A stretch of 64,000 nucleotides of DNA from Natronosporangium sp035305625 (GCA_963809545.1 CAWEKD010000005.1:744001-808000); one strand, 5' to 3'; counted from the stretch's first letter, positions 15,318-24,199 are shown. The notes: generated by a model from the letters alone, not told the origin. Program-made: numbers and translations.

Positions 15318-16324
15318 GTGCGCTGACGTTCCCACGGCTGGTGGCCGGCGGGATCGCGGCCTGCCTGGCGGCCGGACTGGGACACCAGCTATACGCTACA
15401 TTCCGCACCCGGCAGCATCACCAGGGCTTTGAGCACCACACGCTTCGGTGCGAGAGTGGCAACATCATCACCTATTACCGTCGGCCCGGTGAGGCGGGCA
15501 GTCCGACGCTGGTCTGCGAAGCGGGTCTGCTAAGCACGTCGATGATCTGGCGACTGGTGGCGGACCACCTGCCGCCCACCATCTCCGTGGTCCTCTACGA
15601 CCGGGCGGGCTACCGGAACTCGCTTCGGCGTTGTCAGGAGGACTACTGCCTTCGGGAGTCGGTAGACGATCTCGTGGAGGTCATCGAGGCGGGATCCGAT
15701 CCGGCCACCCCGACCGTCCTGACCGGGCACTCCCTCGGTGGGTACCTCGTCCACCGGGCGGCCGCGCGGGTGCCGGAGCGGGTGCGGGGAGTGGTGCTGA
15801 TCGACCCGACCCATCCACGGGAGTTGTTGCACTCCCGTGCGCAGCGGGAGGGTGCCCGGAGCGCGAACCTCACCATGAAGCTGGCCTCTTGGTCGGTGTT
15901 GTTCGGCGCCGGCCTCCTGATGGACAAGAAGAATATCCTGGCCAGCGCGGAAGGGAGTCCCTACTACCGCGCACTGCGCCTGGAGGCGTCGACGTTTTCG
16001 GTCTGGCACAGCGGACTCCGGGAATGGAACTACTCGTATCCGTTCATGTTGGACGGCGGCCAGCCACTCGATCGGCTGTCGGTCCCGGTCACGGTGCTGG
16101 CGGCAGAGTCGACCATGCGTGACATTCCCGCGCACAAGGACCTGTACGAGGAGTACGTGGCGTCCGGGGTCAGCGGGCAGATCATCACCATCCCGGACTC
16201 CAACCATCAGTCGATCATCTCGGGAGTCAACTGCGCGGGAGTGACCGCCCAGGCGATCGCCACCGAGGTGGCGAAGGCGGTCACCCACGATTCCGACCCA
16301 GCTCAGCTGGAGGAGGCGGCGTGA
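15314..16324 (+). CDS. Membrane-anchored alpha/beta hydrolase of the linaridin cluster
   Basis: 336 residues from ATG 15314, which overlaps the upstream stop and has GGGGAGAAGG just before it. An N-terminal hydrophobic segment (about 5-28) anchors an alpha/beta-hydrolase domain: nucleophile Ser140 in GHSLGG, LIDPTHP near 163, and the catalytic His probably in IPDSNHQS near the C-terminus. CypH of cypemycin and its relatives also combine a membrane segment with this fold (from memory), so a role in the linaridin maturation complex is likely. Leader removal is an alternative. The GTGA overlap with the next gene indicates coupling. Confidence 0.75.
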   Translation: MSALTFPRLVAGGIAACLAAGLGHQLYATFRTRQHHQGFEHHTLRCESGNIITYYRRPGEAGSPTLVCEAGLLSTSMIWRLVADHLPPTISVVLYDRAGYRNSLRRCQEDYCLRESVDDLVEVIEAGSDPATPTVLTGHSLGGYLVHRAAARVPERVRGVVLIDPTHPRELLHSRAQREGARSANLTMKLASWSVLFGAGLLMDKKNILASAEGSPYYRALRLEASTFSVWHSGLREWNYSYPFMLDGGQPLDRLSVPVTVLAAESTMRDIPAHKDLYEEYVASGVSGQIITIPDSNHQSIISGVNCAGVTAQAIATEVAKAVTHDSDPAQLEEAA

Positions 16325-16872
16325 ACCGGTCACTGGTGAAGAAGACCCTGGAGATCGCGGTACCGGCCATTCTCGCTGGCTGGTTCATTGCGTCGGCGCT
16401 GGGGCAGCACCCAGACCGCAGTTACGACAAGGTCCGGAAACTGGACCGGACCAACACGGGGATCTTGATTCCCAACTGGCGGTTCTTCGCGCCCAACCCA
16501 GCGGTGGACGACCACCACTTCCTCTATCGGCTGGCGACCGAGGACCGGAGCAAGCACACCGAGTGGCGGGAAGCGTACTCGATCGCCCCCAGACGGTTCA
16601 TCCACGCGTTCTGGTTCCCAGGGCGGCGGATCGAAAAGGCCATTTTCGACGTAGCGTCGACCCTGATGAACAACCCGGGTGCGAGCACCCCGTTGCATGA
16701 GGAAGCCAAGCGCAGCGCTTATCGGCTCATCAATGAGTTTGTCCGCCAACGGATCACTCCTGAACCGGGATATCCGCTGTTCCAGGTGATGCTGGTGCGC
16801 TACACCGGCTACGACCACAGTGAAGATCCCAAATACGACATGGTGTTCGACTACGAGAAGGTGAACCCGTGA
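16321..16872 (+). CDS. Single-span protein with WRFFAPNP motif, partner of the HTTM protein
   Basis: 183 residues from GTG 16321 (4-base overlap with the hydrolase gene). One N-terminal span (about 11-28) is followed by a soluble extracytoplasmic part. The motif NWRFFAPNPAVDD at about 52-64 resembles the aromatic-FAPNP-D signature of small proteins often found next to HTTM membrane proteins. No catalytic residues are recognised. Overlap on both sides ties it to the modification genes, probably as a subunit of a membrane complex. Confidence 0.65.
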   Translation: MNRSLVKKTLEIAVPAILAGWFIASALGQHPDRSYDKVRKLDRTNTGILIPNWRFFAPNPAVDDHHFLYRLATEDRSKHTEWREAYSIAPRRFIHAFWFPGRRIEKAIFDVASTLMNNPGASTPLHEEAKRSAYRLINEFVRQRITPEPGYPLFQVMLVRYTGYDHSEDPKYDMVFDYEKVNP

Positions 16873-17585
16873 CTCTAGATGTGCAGTACGGGAGTGTGGC
16901 GGCAGCTACGTACGACCCACTGATCTCCTCCGCCGTACCTGCGGATGATGTCATAGCGCGGCTGCGTCCCTACCTGGACGGTGCCCGGGTGTTGGAGATC
17001 GGAGTCGGTACCGGACGGATCGCCATCCCCGCCGCCGCTCTGGCCGCGGAACTGGTCGGCATGGACAACTCCGCAGCGATGTTGGAGGTGTGCCGGGCCA
17101 AGCCACTTCCGGAGAATCTCTCCCTCGTGGAGGCGGACTTCCGGCGACCGTTGCCGATCTCCGGCCCGTTCGACCTGGCGTACACCGCGCTCGGCTCCTT
17201 GGCCTACGTGGACTCGTCGGAGCAGCTGCGGACCGCCCTGGGGCACGTGCGAGAGGTGCTCCGACCGGGCGGGACCGTAGTCCTCGACTTCTACTCCACC
17301 GTGGTCTACCGACAGCTGGCTGACTTGCACCAGGTCACCGTGCCGGCACCGCAAGGCGGGATGGCGACGTTCACGGTCACCATCGACGACGCCGACCGAC
17401 TGACGATGGCCACGCGGCTGGAGGAAGAAGGGAAGGCGCCGGTGTCGTTCGAGGAGCGGGTGCTCCTGCTTGAACCGGACGCGGTCACGGAGTGCCTGGC
17501 AGCGGCTGGGTTCACCGTTGACCAGGTGGACGTGTCCGACGGTTCCCAGACCCACGACTGGTACGTTGCCCATCGAAATGAATAA
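16869..17585 (+). CDS. SAM-dependent methyltransferase (CypM-like, predicted alpha-N-methyltransferase)
   Basis: 238 residues from GTG 16869, overlapping the previous stop. The Rossmann methyltransferase motif I is VLEIGVGTGR (41-50), followed by an acidic GMDNSAAML strand end and a motif IV-like segment, FDLAYTALGSLAYV. Linaridin clusters carry an enzyme of this type (CypM, MonM) that dimethylates the N-terminal alpha-amine after leader removal. Both predicted cores here start with Ala, the residue modified in cypemycin. Substrate assignment is inferred from context; the methyltransferase family is clear. Confidence 0.82.
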   Translation: MTLDVQYGSVAAATYDPLISSAVPADDVIARLRPYLDGARVLEIGVGTGRIAIPAAALAAELVGMDNSAAMLEVCRAKPLPENLSLVEADFRRPLPISGPFDLAYTALGSLAYVDSSEQLRTALGHVREVLRPGGTVVLDFYSTVVYRQLADLHQVTVPAPQGGMATFTVTIDDADRLTMATRLEEEGKAPVSFEERVLLLEPDAVTECLAAAGFTVDQVDVSDGSQTHDWYVAHRNE

Positions 17586-17604
17586 CTTTTAGGAGGCGGC
17601 CGGC

Positions 17605-17784
17605 ATGGTGACCGGAAGTCGGATCGCGTGGTTCGTCATCGCGTTCATGTTCGCGCTCCCGAGCATGATGCTGCTGTTCCGCGGCGACGATGGGATCACC
17701 GCTGAGCTGTGGGGACGGAGCATCCCGTTCGCCTTGGCGATCGCGATCGTCGTCGCAGCGGTCTTCGGGGGAGGCAAGTCGTGA
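17605..17784 (+). CDS. 59-aa two-span membrane protein of the linaridin cluster
   Basis: Short gene from ATG 17605 with an exact AGGAGG at 17591-17596, ending in a GTGA overlap with the ABC transporter. Two hydrophobic segments (about 7-22 and 40-55) flank a polar loop, RGDDGITAELWGR. No family is recognised. It may be an accessory of the transporter or an immunity peptide. Confidence 0.7.
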   Translation: MVTGSRIAWFVIAFMFALPSMMLLFRGDDGITAELWGRSIPFALAIAIVVAAVFGGGKS

Positions 17785-19547
17785 ACACCCGTGAAATCGT
17801 CTACCGGCAACGACTCCTGCTCGTGGCCGGCACCCTGCTCGGCCTGTTGGGCACCGCCACCACATTGGCCCAACCGGCGTTTGTGGGGGTGCTGATCGCG
17901 ACGGTGGCGGCCGGTGATCCGGTGACCGGTCCGGTGGTCATCCTGGCGACGTTGTTCGCCGCCGACGCGCTGCTGGCCGCGCTGCAGTTCTATCTACTCG
18001 GTCGTGCGGGCGAGAACATCGTGCTGGACCTGCGGACGACCCTCACCGGCCGCCTCCTGCACGCCCGGATGCGGGCCTTCCAGCAGCTGGAGCACGGGGA
18101 CGTGATGACCCGCACCGTGGCGGACACCTCGGTCGCCCGAGTGGCGCTGTCCTCATCATTGGCCCAGATCATGACCGCGGGGTTCACCACGGTCGGGTGC
18201 GTCGTCATCATGGCCTGGATCGACCTGCCGATGCTGCTGGTCACCGCCGGCTGTCTCGCGGTCGCCTCGGTGGTGGCGTTGATGATCGCCCGGGCCATCC
18301 GGAAGGCAGCGGTCAGGAACCGGGAGGACACCAGCGCGTACGGGTCTGCGCTGCTCCGCATACTCACCGCGCTGACCACGGTGAAAGCTTCCCGGGCCGA
18401 GGAGCGGGAGGCGGAGCATCTGCGAGAGCTGGGCGAGGCCGCCCAGGCCAGCGGTATCCGCGTGACGGTGCTGTCGTCGATGCTCATGCCGGCGATCAAC
18501 GTAGGGACTCAGGTGTCGTTGGCGGTCGTGGTCGCCTGGGGGATGGCCCGTGCCGCCACGGGCAGCCTCCCGATCGGGGAGCTGACGGCGTTCATCATGT
18601 ACCTGCTCTATCTGGTGTCCCCGCTGGTGATGCTGTTCCTGGCGGTCGCCGAGTTCCAGCAGGGGCGGGCCGCGGTCGACCGGGTGAAGCAACTGGCCGC
18701 GATCGAACAGGAGGAGGAGAGCGCGTCCAGGGCGGCGCTCACCGCGGCCGACACCCGGGCGTCCGACGAGGACCGAGCTGGGGCGGCTGTCCGTTCCACC
18801 GCGCCGGCCGTCGAGTTCAAGGGAGTCACGTTCACCTACCCTGGGGCGGCGGCACCGGCGCTGCGGGATGTCTCGTTCACGTTGCCTCCCACCGGGGTCA
18901 CCGCGGTCGTGGGACCGTCCGGCGCGGGGAAGAGCACCCTCTTCGCGCTCATCGAGCGGTTCCACGAACCAGACCAGGGCACCCTGCGGGTGGTCGGCCT
19001 CGACGTCGCCGCCACGCCACTGGCCGAGCTTCGGAGCCGCATCGGGCTGGTGGAGCAGGACGCGCCCCTGCTACGGGGCACGATCCGGGAGAACCTCACC
19101 TACGCCCGCCCGGACGCCACACCTGCGGAGATCGAGGAGGCGATCCGTGCCGCGCACCTCACTGAGGTCATCGCCGCGCTGCCACACGGTCTGGACACCG
19201 AACTCGGTGAGGGCGGTCTGGGCTTGTCCGGTGGGCAGCGGCAGCGGTTGGCGATTGCGCGGGCGCTGGTAGCCCGGCCATCAGTGCTGCTCTTGGACGA
19301 GGCGACCGCCAGCCTCGACTCCGATTCGGAGCGTGCACTGTGTGATTCGATCGCGGCCATCGGGGCCACCTGCCAGGTGGTGATCATCGCGCACCGGATG
19401 TCGACCATCACCGTTGCTGACCACATCCTGGTGCTGGAGGAGGGTCGACTGCGCGCGACTGGCACACATACCGCGCTGATGGCGGAGGACCCCACCTACC
19501 GGCGGTTGGCCAGCCAGCAGCTGGTGGCGGCGGAGACGGGGGTGTGA
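17781..19547 (+). CDS. ABC exporter (fused membrane and ATPase domains) for the modified peptide
   Basis: 588 residues. The GTG at 17781 is chosen because it overlaps the preceding stop; longer readings add an Arg-rich tail with no RBS. An N-terminal six-span exporter domain (about 1-310) is followed by a nucleotide-binding domain with Walker A GPSGAGKST, signature LSGGQRQRLAIARAL, Walker B VLLLDEATASLD and the H-loop IAHR. It lacks a C39 peptidase domain, so it does not itself remove the leader. CypT plays the corresponding role in cypemycin export. A dimer is expected. Confidence 0.85.
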   Translation: MNTREIVYRQRLLLVAGTLLGLLGTATTLAQPAFVGVLIATVAAGDPVTGPVVILATLFAADALLAALQFYLLGRAGENIVLDLRTTLTGRLLHARMRAFQQLEHGDVMTRTVADTSVARVALSSSLAQIMTAGFTTVGCVVIMAWIDLPMLLVTAGCLAVASVVALMIARAIRKAAVRNREDTSAYGSALLRILTALTTVKASRAEEREAEHLRELGEAAQASGIRVTVLSSMLMPAINVGTQVSLAVVVAWGMARAATGSLPIGELTAFIMYLLYLVSPLVMLFLAVAEFQQGRAAVDRVKQLAAIEQEEESASRAALTAADTRASDEDRAGAAVRSTAPAVEFKGVTFTYPGAAAPALRDVSFTLPPTGVTAVVGPSGAGKSTLFALIERFHEPDQGTLRVVGLDVAATPLAELRSRIGLVEQDAPLLRGTIRENLTYARPDATPAEIEEAIRAAHLTEVIAALPHGLDTELGEGGLGLSGGQRQRLAIARALVARPSVLLLDEATASLDSDSERALCDSIAAIGATCQVVIIAHRMSTITVADHILVLEEGRLRATGTHTALMAEDPTYRRLASQQLVAAETGV

Positions 19548-19635
19548 TCGGCCGGGGTGCCTAGCCTGGGCGGGAGGGTCGGGACAGGATGGGAGCCGGG
19601 TCGGCGAGGAACACCACGGTGGGGAGAGGAGCGGG

Positions 19636-20586
19636 ATGGAGGAACCGGCGGACACCCATATCCATGTCCATGATCTGTGGCGGCGGTACGGGCGTGGTAA
19701 ACGGACCTTTGACGCGGTCCGCGGGGTGAGTTTCACCGTCTGGCCGGGTGAACTGTTCGCGCTGTTGGGCACCAACGGCGCGGGCAAGACCTCCACGGTG
19801 GAGCTGCTGGAGGGGCTCGCCACCCCGTACCGAGGCAAGATCACTCTCTTCGGCGAGTGTGATCCGGTTGCGGATCGGGACCGGATCCGGCCCCGCACCG
19901 GGGTGATGCTGCAGCAGGGTGGATTCATCTCCCACCTGACCGTGCGGGAGAGCGTGCACATGTGGGCGGAGCTCACGTCCCGGTCCCGACCGGTCGCCGA
20001 GGCCCTCGCCCTCGCGGGGCTGACCGACCGCGCCGACGTCCTGGTGAAGAATCTGTCCGGAGGGGAAAGACGCCGGTTGGATCTGGCGATCGCCACCCTC
20101 GCCCCCGTGGAGCTGCTCTTCCTCGACGAACCGACCGCCGGCATGGATGCGGAAGGGCGGCACGCCACCTGGCGGTTGATCGCGCAGCTGAAGGAGCAGG
20201 GCACCACCATCCTGTTGACCACCCACTACCTGGAGGAAGCGGAGGCGCTCGCCGATCGCCTCGCGATCATGCACCGGGGGCGGATCGCCGCTGCCGGCAC
20301 CGTCGCCGAGATCGTGGCGGACTGTCCCTCCATCTTGTCGTTTCGACTGGCCGATCCGTCGCTGGTGTCCGCGTTGCCCATCAGCGTCACCACGCAGCGG
20401 TGCGATGGGCGGATCGTGGTGAACACGTCGCAGTTGCAGAAGGACGCCACCCGCCTGTTGGGCTGGGCAGAGGAGCACGGGGTGGTGCTGGAAGAGTTCA
20501 CCGCCCGGCCGGCCAGTCTGGAGGAGGCGTTCATTCGGATCGCCAGCGGCGACCGATTCGAGTCAGCTCCGGAGCAGGCAGAATGA
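19636..20586 (+). CDS. ABC transporter ATP-binding protein (export or self-resistance)
   Basis: 316 residues from ATG 19636 with GGGGAGAGGAG upstream. Walker A is GTNGAGKTS (45-53), signature LSGGERRR near 142, Walker B LFLDEPTAG near 162. It is the DrrA/CcmA type that pairs with a separate permease. It is separated from the previous gene by 88 bases, which may hold a second promoter, and overlaps the permease gene as ATGA. A second transporter in a RiPP cluster commonly gives producer immunity; that role is inferred. Confidence 0.85.
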   Translation: MEEPADTHIHVHDLWRRYGRGKRTFDAVRGVSFTVWPGELFALLGTNGAGKTSTVELLEGLATPYRGKITLFGECDPVADRDRIRPRTGVMLQQGGFISHLTVRESVHMWAELTSRSRPVAEALALAGLTDRADVLVKNLSGGERRRLDLAIATLAPVELLFLDEPTAGMDAEGRHATWRLIAQLKEQGTTILLTTHYLEEAEALADRLAIMHRGRIAAAGTVAEIVADCPSILSFRLADPSLVSALPISVTTQRCDGRIVVNTSQLQKDATRLLGWAEEHGVVLEEFTARPASLEEAFIRIASGDRFESAPEQAE

Positions 20587-21347
20587 GCACGCTGGCGGTT
20601 CGACACCTGAAGACGCTGTTCCTGGTCGAGTGGAAGCTGTTCCACCGCATCAAGTCGAACTACATCTATGTGCTGTTGGTTCCCTTGATGCTGCTGATGG
20701 CGATGCGGTTCGTGCAGGAGCAGATGAACCTGCCAACGCATGGCCTTCAGGCCGGACCGGTACTGATCACCACCGGTGTGGGGATCTTGTTGATCTTCTC
20801 GCTGTATTCGTCGGTGACCGGGCTCTACGTGGCCCGACGGGAGGAGCTCGTTTTGAAACGGCTCCGGACCGGAGAGGTCTCCGACGTGGTGATCCTGACC
20901 GGAGGCGCCTCCATGTACCTTGCGATCACCCTGGTGCAGGTCGTCGTGGTGGCGGTCGTCCTGTCGGCGATGTTCGGGGTGTGGCCGCGTCAGCCGCTGT
21001 CGCTGCTGTCCGGCCTCCTGACCGGAGTGGCGCTGATGATTGCGATGGCGGCGGCCACGGCGGCACTGTGCCGCACCGTCGAGGCGGTGACTGTGGCGAC
21101 GCTACCCGCCATCTTCATCCTGCCGATGATCTCCGGCATCTACATCCCCCGGGACGTCCTGCCGGATGCACTCGGGGACGTGCTGCAGTACGCACCGATG
21201 TCGTCCACCATCGACCTGGTCCACGCCGGGTGGGCGGGTGACATGACCATGAGCGCCGGGTTGGGGCGGGTTCTGCTGGCGCTGGCCTGGGCCGCGTTGT
21301 TCGCCTGGATCGCGCTTCGGCGATTCCAGTGGGAGCCACGGGTCTGA
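20583..21347 (+). CDS. ABC-2 type permease
   Basis: 254 residues from ATG 20583, overlapping the ATPase stop. About six membrane spans are visible, with a typical ABC-2 layout: a cytosolic N-terminal helix, VARREELVLKRLRTGEVS between spans 2 and 3, and ISGIYIPRDVLPDAL before the last spans. With the preceding ATPase it forms an efflux pump, probably protecting the producer from its own peptide. It is the last gene of the cluster; unrelated housekeeping genes follow. Confidence 0.85.
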   Translation: MSTLAVRHLKTLFLVEWKLFHRIKSNYIYVLLVPLMLLMAMRFVQEQMNLPTHGLQAGPVLITTGVGILLIFSLYSSVTGLYVARREELVLKRLRTGEVSDVVILTGGASMYLAITLVQVVVVAVVLSAMFGVWPRQPLSLLSGLLTGVALMIAMAAATAALCRTVEAVTVATLPAIFILPMISGIYIPRDVLPDALGDVLQYAPMSSTIDLVHAGWAGDMTMSAGLGRVLLALAWAALFAWIALRRFQWEPRV

Positions 21348-21419
21348 TCCGCGCTAGGGCGCCGGTACACCGCGCAACCAGGGTTGCCCTCGCGGGGGCG
21401 CGGCGCCGACCCGTCCGGA

Positions 21420-21425
21420 TAAGGT
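21420..21425 (+). promoter_or_regulatory. -10 element for a leaderless quinone reductase gene
   Basis: TAAGGT is followed by six bases and then the ATG at 21432. No ribosome-binding site lies between. Confidence 0.4.
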
Positions 21426-21431
21426 GCGAAT

Positions 21432-22415
21432 ATGCGCGCGATCCTCGCTAATCAGGCCGGCGGCCCGGACGTCCTTTCCTTGGTCGAACAGCCTGATCCA
21501 GAGCCTGGGCCGGGGCAGCTGTTGGTGCGGACGGCCGCGGCCGGGGTGAATTTCCGGGACATCTACGAGCGGTCGGGGGTGTATCCGATGCCGTTCCCGC
21601 ATGTGCCGGGGGCGGAGGGCGCCGGCACCGTGCTCGCGGTGGGCGACGGGGTGAGCGGCTTCGCGGTCGGGGACCGGGTGGCGTGGGCGGACGCCCGCGG
21701 CTCGTACGCCGAACTGGTGGTGGTCCCGGCGGAGCAGGCGCTGCCGGTGCCGGACGGGGTGGAGCTGGAGGTGGCGGCGGCGGTCCCCTTGCAGGGCATG
21801 ACCGCTCATTACCTGGTCACGTCTACCTTCCCGGTCCAGCGTGGGCACACCGTGTTGCTGACCGCCGCCGCCGGCGGTACGGGGCTGTTGCTGACCCAGC
21901 TCGCCGCCGCCCGCGGCGCCCGGGTGATCGGGTTGGTGGGGTCGGAGGAGAAGGCCGCGCTGGCCCGTAACGCGGGCGCCGCCGAGGTGATCGTGTGCGC
22001 CGGCTTGGGGGACCTCACGACCGAGGTGCCGGCCCGGGTGCGGGAGCTCACCGACGGGCAGGGGGTGGACGTCGCCTATGACGGGGTCGGTAAGGATACG
22101 TTCGATGCCACACTGGCCTCGGTGCGCCGTCGGGGGATGGTGGTGTTGTTCGGGGGTGCAAGCGGTCAGGTCCCCCCAGTGGATCCGCAGCGGCTCAACC
22201 ACGCCGGGTCGCTGTACCTGACCCGGCCGAAGCTCGGCGACTACATCGCCACTGCGGAGGAGTTGCGGTGGCGGGCGGATGAGCTGTTCCAGGCGGTCGC
22301 CAACGGCACCCTCCGGGCCCGGATCGGGGCGCGGTTCCCGCTAGCCGAGGCCCGGGCGGCTCACCAGGCGTTGGAGGGGCGCCTCACCACCGGCAAGGTC
22401 CTGCTGGTGACCTGA
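21432..22415 (+). CDS. Quinone oxidoreductase, zinc-independent MDR family
   Basis: 327 residues. NADPH-dependent reductase of the QOR branch: N-terminal GroES-like domain (AAAGVNFRDIYERSG near 36) and nucleotide-binding AAAGGTGLLLTQLA near 144. The zinc ligands of alcohol dehydrogenases are absent. It reduces quinones or enones, giving protection from redox stress. The ATG lies six bases after a -10 element, so the transcript may be leaderless. It stands alone between the linaridin cluster and a phosphatase gene and probably belongs to neither. Confidence 0.9.
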   Translation: MRAILANQAGGPDVLSLVEQPDPEPGPGQLLVRTAAAGVNFRDIYERSGVYPMPFPHVPGAEGAGTVLAVGDGVSGFAVGDRVAWADARGSYAELVVVPAEQALPVPDGVELEVAAAVPLQGMTAHYLVTSTFPVQRGHTVLLTAAAGGTGLLLTQLAAARGARVIGLVGSEEKAALARNAGAAEVIVCAGLGDLTTEVPARVRELTDGQGVDVAYDGVGKDTFDATLASVRRRGMVVLFGGASGQVPPVDPQRLNHAGSLYLTRPKLGDYIATAEELRWRADELFQAVANGTLRARIGARFPLAEARAAHQALEGRLTTGKVLLVT

Positions 22416-22605
22416 GCGCAGGTTGTAGCGTGGCAGGTAACTGAATAGTGACGGAGTGTTTCAGCCAGGTGGTCCGTCGCGGGCGATCATGCGCGGTACT
22501 GGCTGAGTGACCGATCCCACTGGTCCCAGTGGCTAATTCCAGGTCGGCCGAGCGGCCAACCAGGGTTTGGATTGCTTGTTGATCAGTCATGCTGGGGCGG
22601 GACCC

Positions 22606-23739
22606 ATGAAGCTGCTGTTGTATCTCAGGGGCCGTCGTCCCCTGACCCCGGCTGCCCGCGCCGGTGTCGGCGCGGCCGCCGTGCTGCTCGCGCTCGTTTC
22701 GCTGATGGAGTTCGTCGACGGACGCGAGCCCAACTACGTGGGATTGATCGCGGCCGTGCCGTTCTTGACCGCGGTGTTCGCCAGTTGGCAGGCGGTGCTG
22801 GTGGTCGGCGGGGTGGCCACCGCGGTGGCGCTGACGTTCAGCCTGTTGGCGCCGGAGCTCACCCTACAAAGCGCGGTCAACGTCACCGGGGTGGCGCTCG
22901 CGACCGGGATCGCGGCGGCGGTGGCGGGGTTGCGGCAGCGGCAGGCGGAGCGGATCGCGGAGCTGGCGCGCCTGGCCACGGTGGCGCAGCAGGCGGTGCT
23001 GCGCCCACTCGGGCCGCAGGTAGGCAGCCTGGCGGTGGCCGGCCGGTACGTGTCCGCGACCGCCGCGGCCGACATCGGCGGTGACCTGTACGAGGCGCTG
23101 GACACCCCGTATGGGGTGCGGATCATCATCGGTGACGTCCGAGGTAAGGGGCTGGACGCGGTCCGGCTGGCCAGTATCGTGCTCGGCTCGTACCGGCACG
23201 TGGCCTATGAGCGGTCGGATCTGCGGGCCATCGTGGCGGACCTGGACCGGGCGGTGGCGCGGTCGGTCGGCGAGGAGGACTTCGTCACCGCGGTGCTGCT
23301 GGAGGAGCGCGGCGGCACCCTGACCATCGTCAACTGCGGGCACCCGGCGCCGCTGCTGCTGCGGCGGGGGCAGGCGATTCCGCTGGACCCACCGGTCACC
23401 GCGCCGCCGTTGGGGTTCATGCCGGTGGTGCAGCCGCGGGTGGAGCGGCTGGAGCCGGCCGACCGGGTGCTGCTGTTCACGGATGGACTGGCGGAGGCCC
23501 GGCGGGACGGGGAGTTCTTCCCGACCGCTGAGCGGGCCTGGGGGCTGTTGGGCCACGGCCGGGTCGCGGATGGGTTGGCGTCGTTGGAGGCCGCCCTGGT
23601 GGAGTGGGTGCGCGGCCGGCTGGACGACGACATCGCGCTGGTGCTCCTGGAGTACGCCGGTGCCGCGCCGACTGAGCAGCGGGCCCAGCCGAGCTGGGAG
23701 TTCGACATTCCGCCCCCGGCGGACCGGGTCTCGGGCTGA
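22606..23739 (+). CDS. Membrane PP2C/SpoIIE-type serine phosphatase
   Basis: 377 residues from ATG 22606 (GGGGCGGG upstream). The N-terminal part has three to four membrane spans (about 18-115) without a recognised sensor domain. The SpoIIE-like PP2C domain follows from about 140. Metal-binding signatures are DIGGDLYEA near 155, GDVRGKGLDA near 175, CGHPAPLLLRR, FTDGLAEAR near 295 and LDDDIALVLLE near 350. Such enzymes dephosphorylate anti-sigma antagonists; the STAS protein at 45.96 kb is a possible but unproven target class. Confidence 0.88.
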   Translation: MKLLLYLRGRRPLTPAARAGVGAAAVLLALVSLMEFVDGREPNYVGLIAAVPFLTAVFASWQAVLVVGGVATAVALTFSLLAPELTLQSAVNVTGVALATGIAAAVAGLRQRQAERIAELARLATVAQQAVLRPLGPQVGSLAVAGRYVSATAAADIGGDLYEALDTPYGVRIIIGDVRGKGLDAVRLASIVLGSYRHVAYERSDLRAIVADLDRAVARSVGEEDFVTAVLLEERGGTLTIVNCGHPAPLLLRRGQAIPLDPPVTAPPLGFMPVVQPRVERLEPADRVLLFTDGLAEARRDGEFFPTAERAWGLLGHGRVADGLASLEAALVEWVRGRLDDDIALVLLEYAGAAPTEQRAQPSWEFDIPPPADRVSG

Positions 23740-23756
23740 GCGGATCGGGGGCGGGC

Positions 23757-23954
23757 CTACCGCCGGCGGGGGCCGGCGGGAGTGGGCGCTCCGGCCCGTC
23801 CTACCCGGACCACCGCCCGGACCCGCTGCTGGGGTACGCGCTGGGGCTGTAGGCGGGAGCGGGATCCACGGGGTCGGTCGGCTCGGTGCCGTCCGACGTA
23901 CCAGCGTCGCCTCCACAGATAGTCCAGCGTGTCCTGTAGCAGTCGCATGATCAT
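23757..23954 (-). CDS. Small Arg-rich hypothetical protein
   Basis: 65 residues from ATG 23954, preceded by a strong GGGGGGAGGCG ribosome site. It begins with an amphipathic MIMRLLQDTLDYLWRRRW segment and continues with an Arg/Pro/Val-rich basic tail. No family is recognised. It might be a nucleic-acid or membrane-surface binding peptide. The start signal is good, but the composition is easily produced by chance in GC-rich DNA. Confidence 0.4.
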   Translation of the reverse strand: MIMRLLQDTLDYLWRRRWYVGRHRADRPRGSRSRLQPQRVPQQRVRAVVRVGRAGAPTPAGPRRR

Positions 23955-24163
23955 GGGCGCCTCCCCCCTTCCCGGGCCGCCTCGCCGCACGCCGCGGTGC
24001 CGCCACACCGCGTCCGCCCACGTGCGCGGGGTGCCGGTTCAACGACTTGTGAACACCGACGGTGACGCGGCGAGATCAAGGGCGCGAGCGGCGGAAAAGC
24101 CACGGGCGGAGGGCGGATCGCCCCCAGGTCGGGAGTGGTGGGGAGCAGATTGGCTCGCGAAGG

Positions 24164-24193
24164 TTACTCACCAGTACTACTCGCTGGTAACAT
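24164..24193 (+). promoter_or_regulatory. Imperfect palindromic operator and -10 element ahead of fadE5-like gene
   Basis: Bases 24164-24190 form a 27-base imperfect inverted repeat centred on 24177, with ends TTAC and GTAA and inner AGTA/TACT. The -10 hexamer TAACAT (24188-24193) overlaps its right end, and the ATG follows after six bases. The layout suggests repression by a TetR-type fatty-acid regulator; the regulator is not identified. Confidence 0.5.
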
Positions 24194-24199
24194 AGGGAT

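Noticed and set aside
14428..15432. 334-codon continuous frame over the HTTM-like gene
   Set aside because: After about 14905 it becomes Ser/Arg/Cys-rich without membrane character, while the true coding signal moves one phase; it would also overrun the hydrolase gene.
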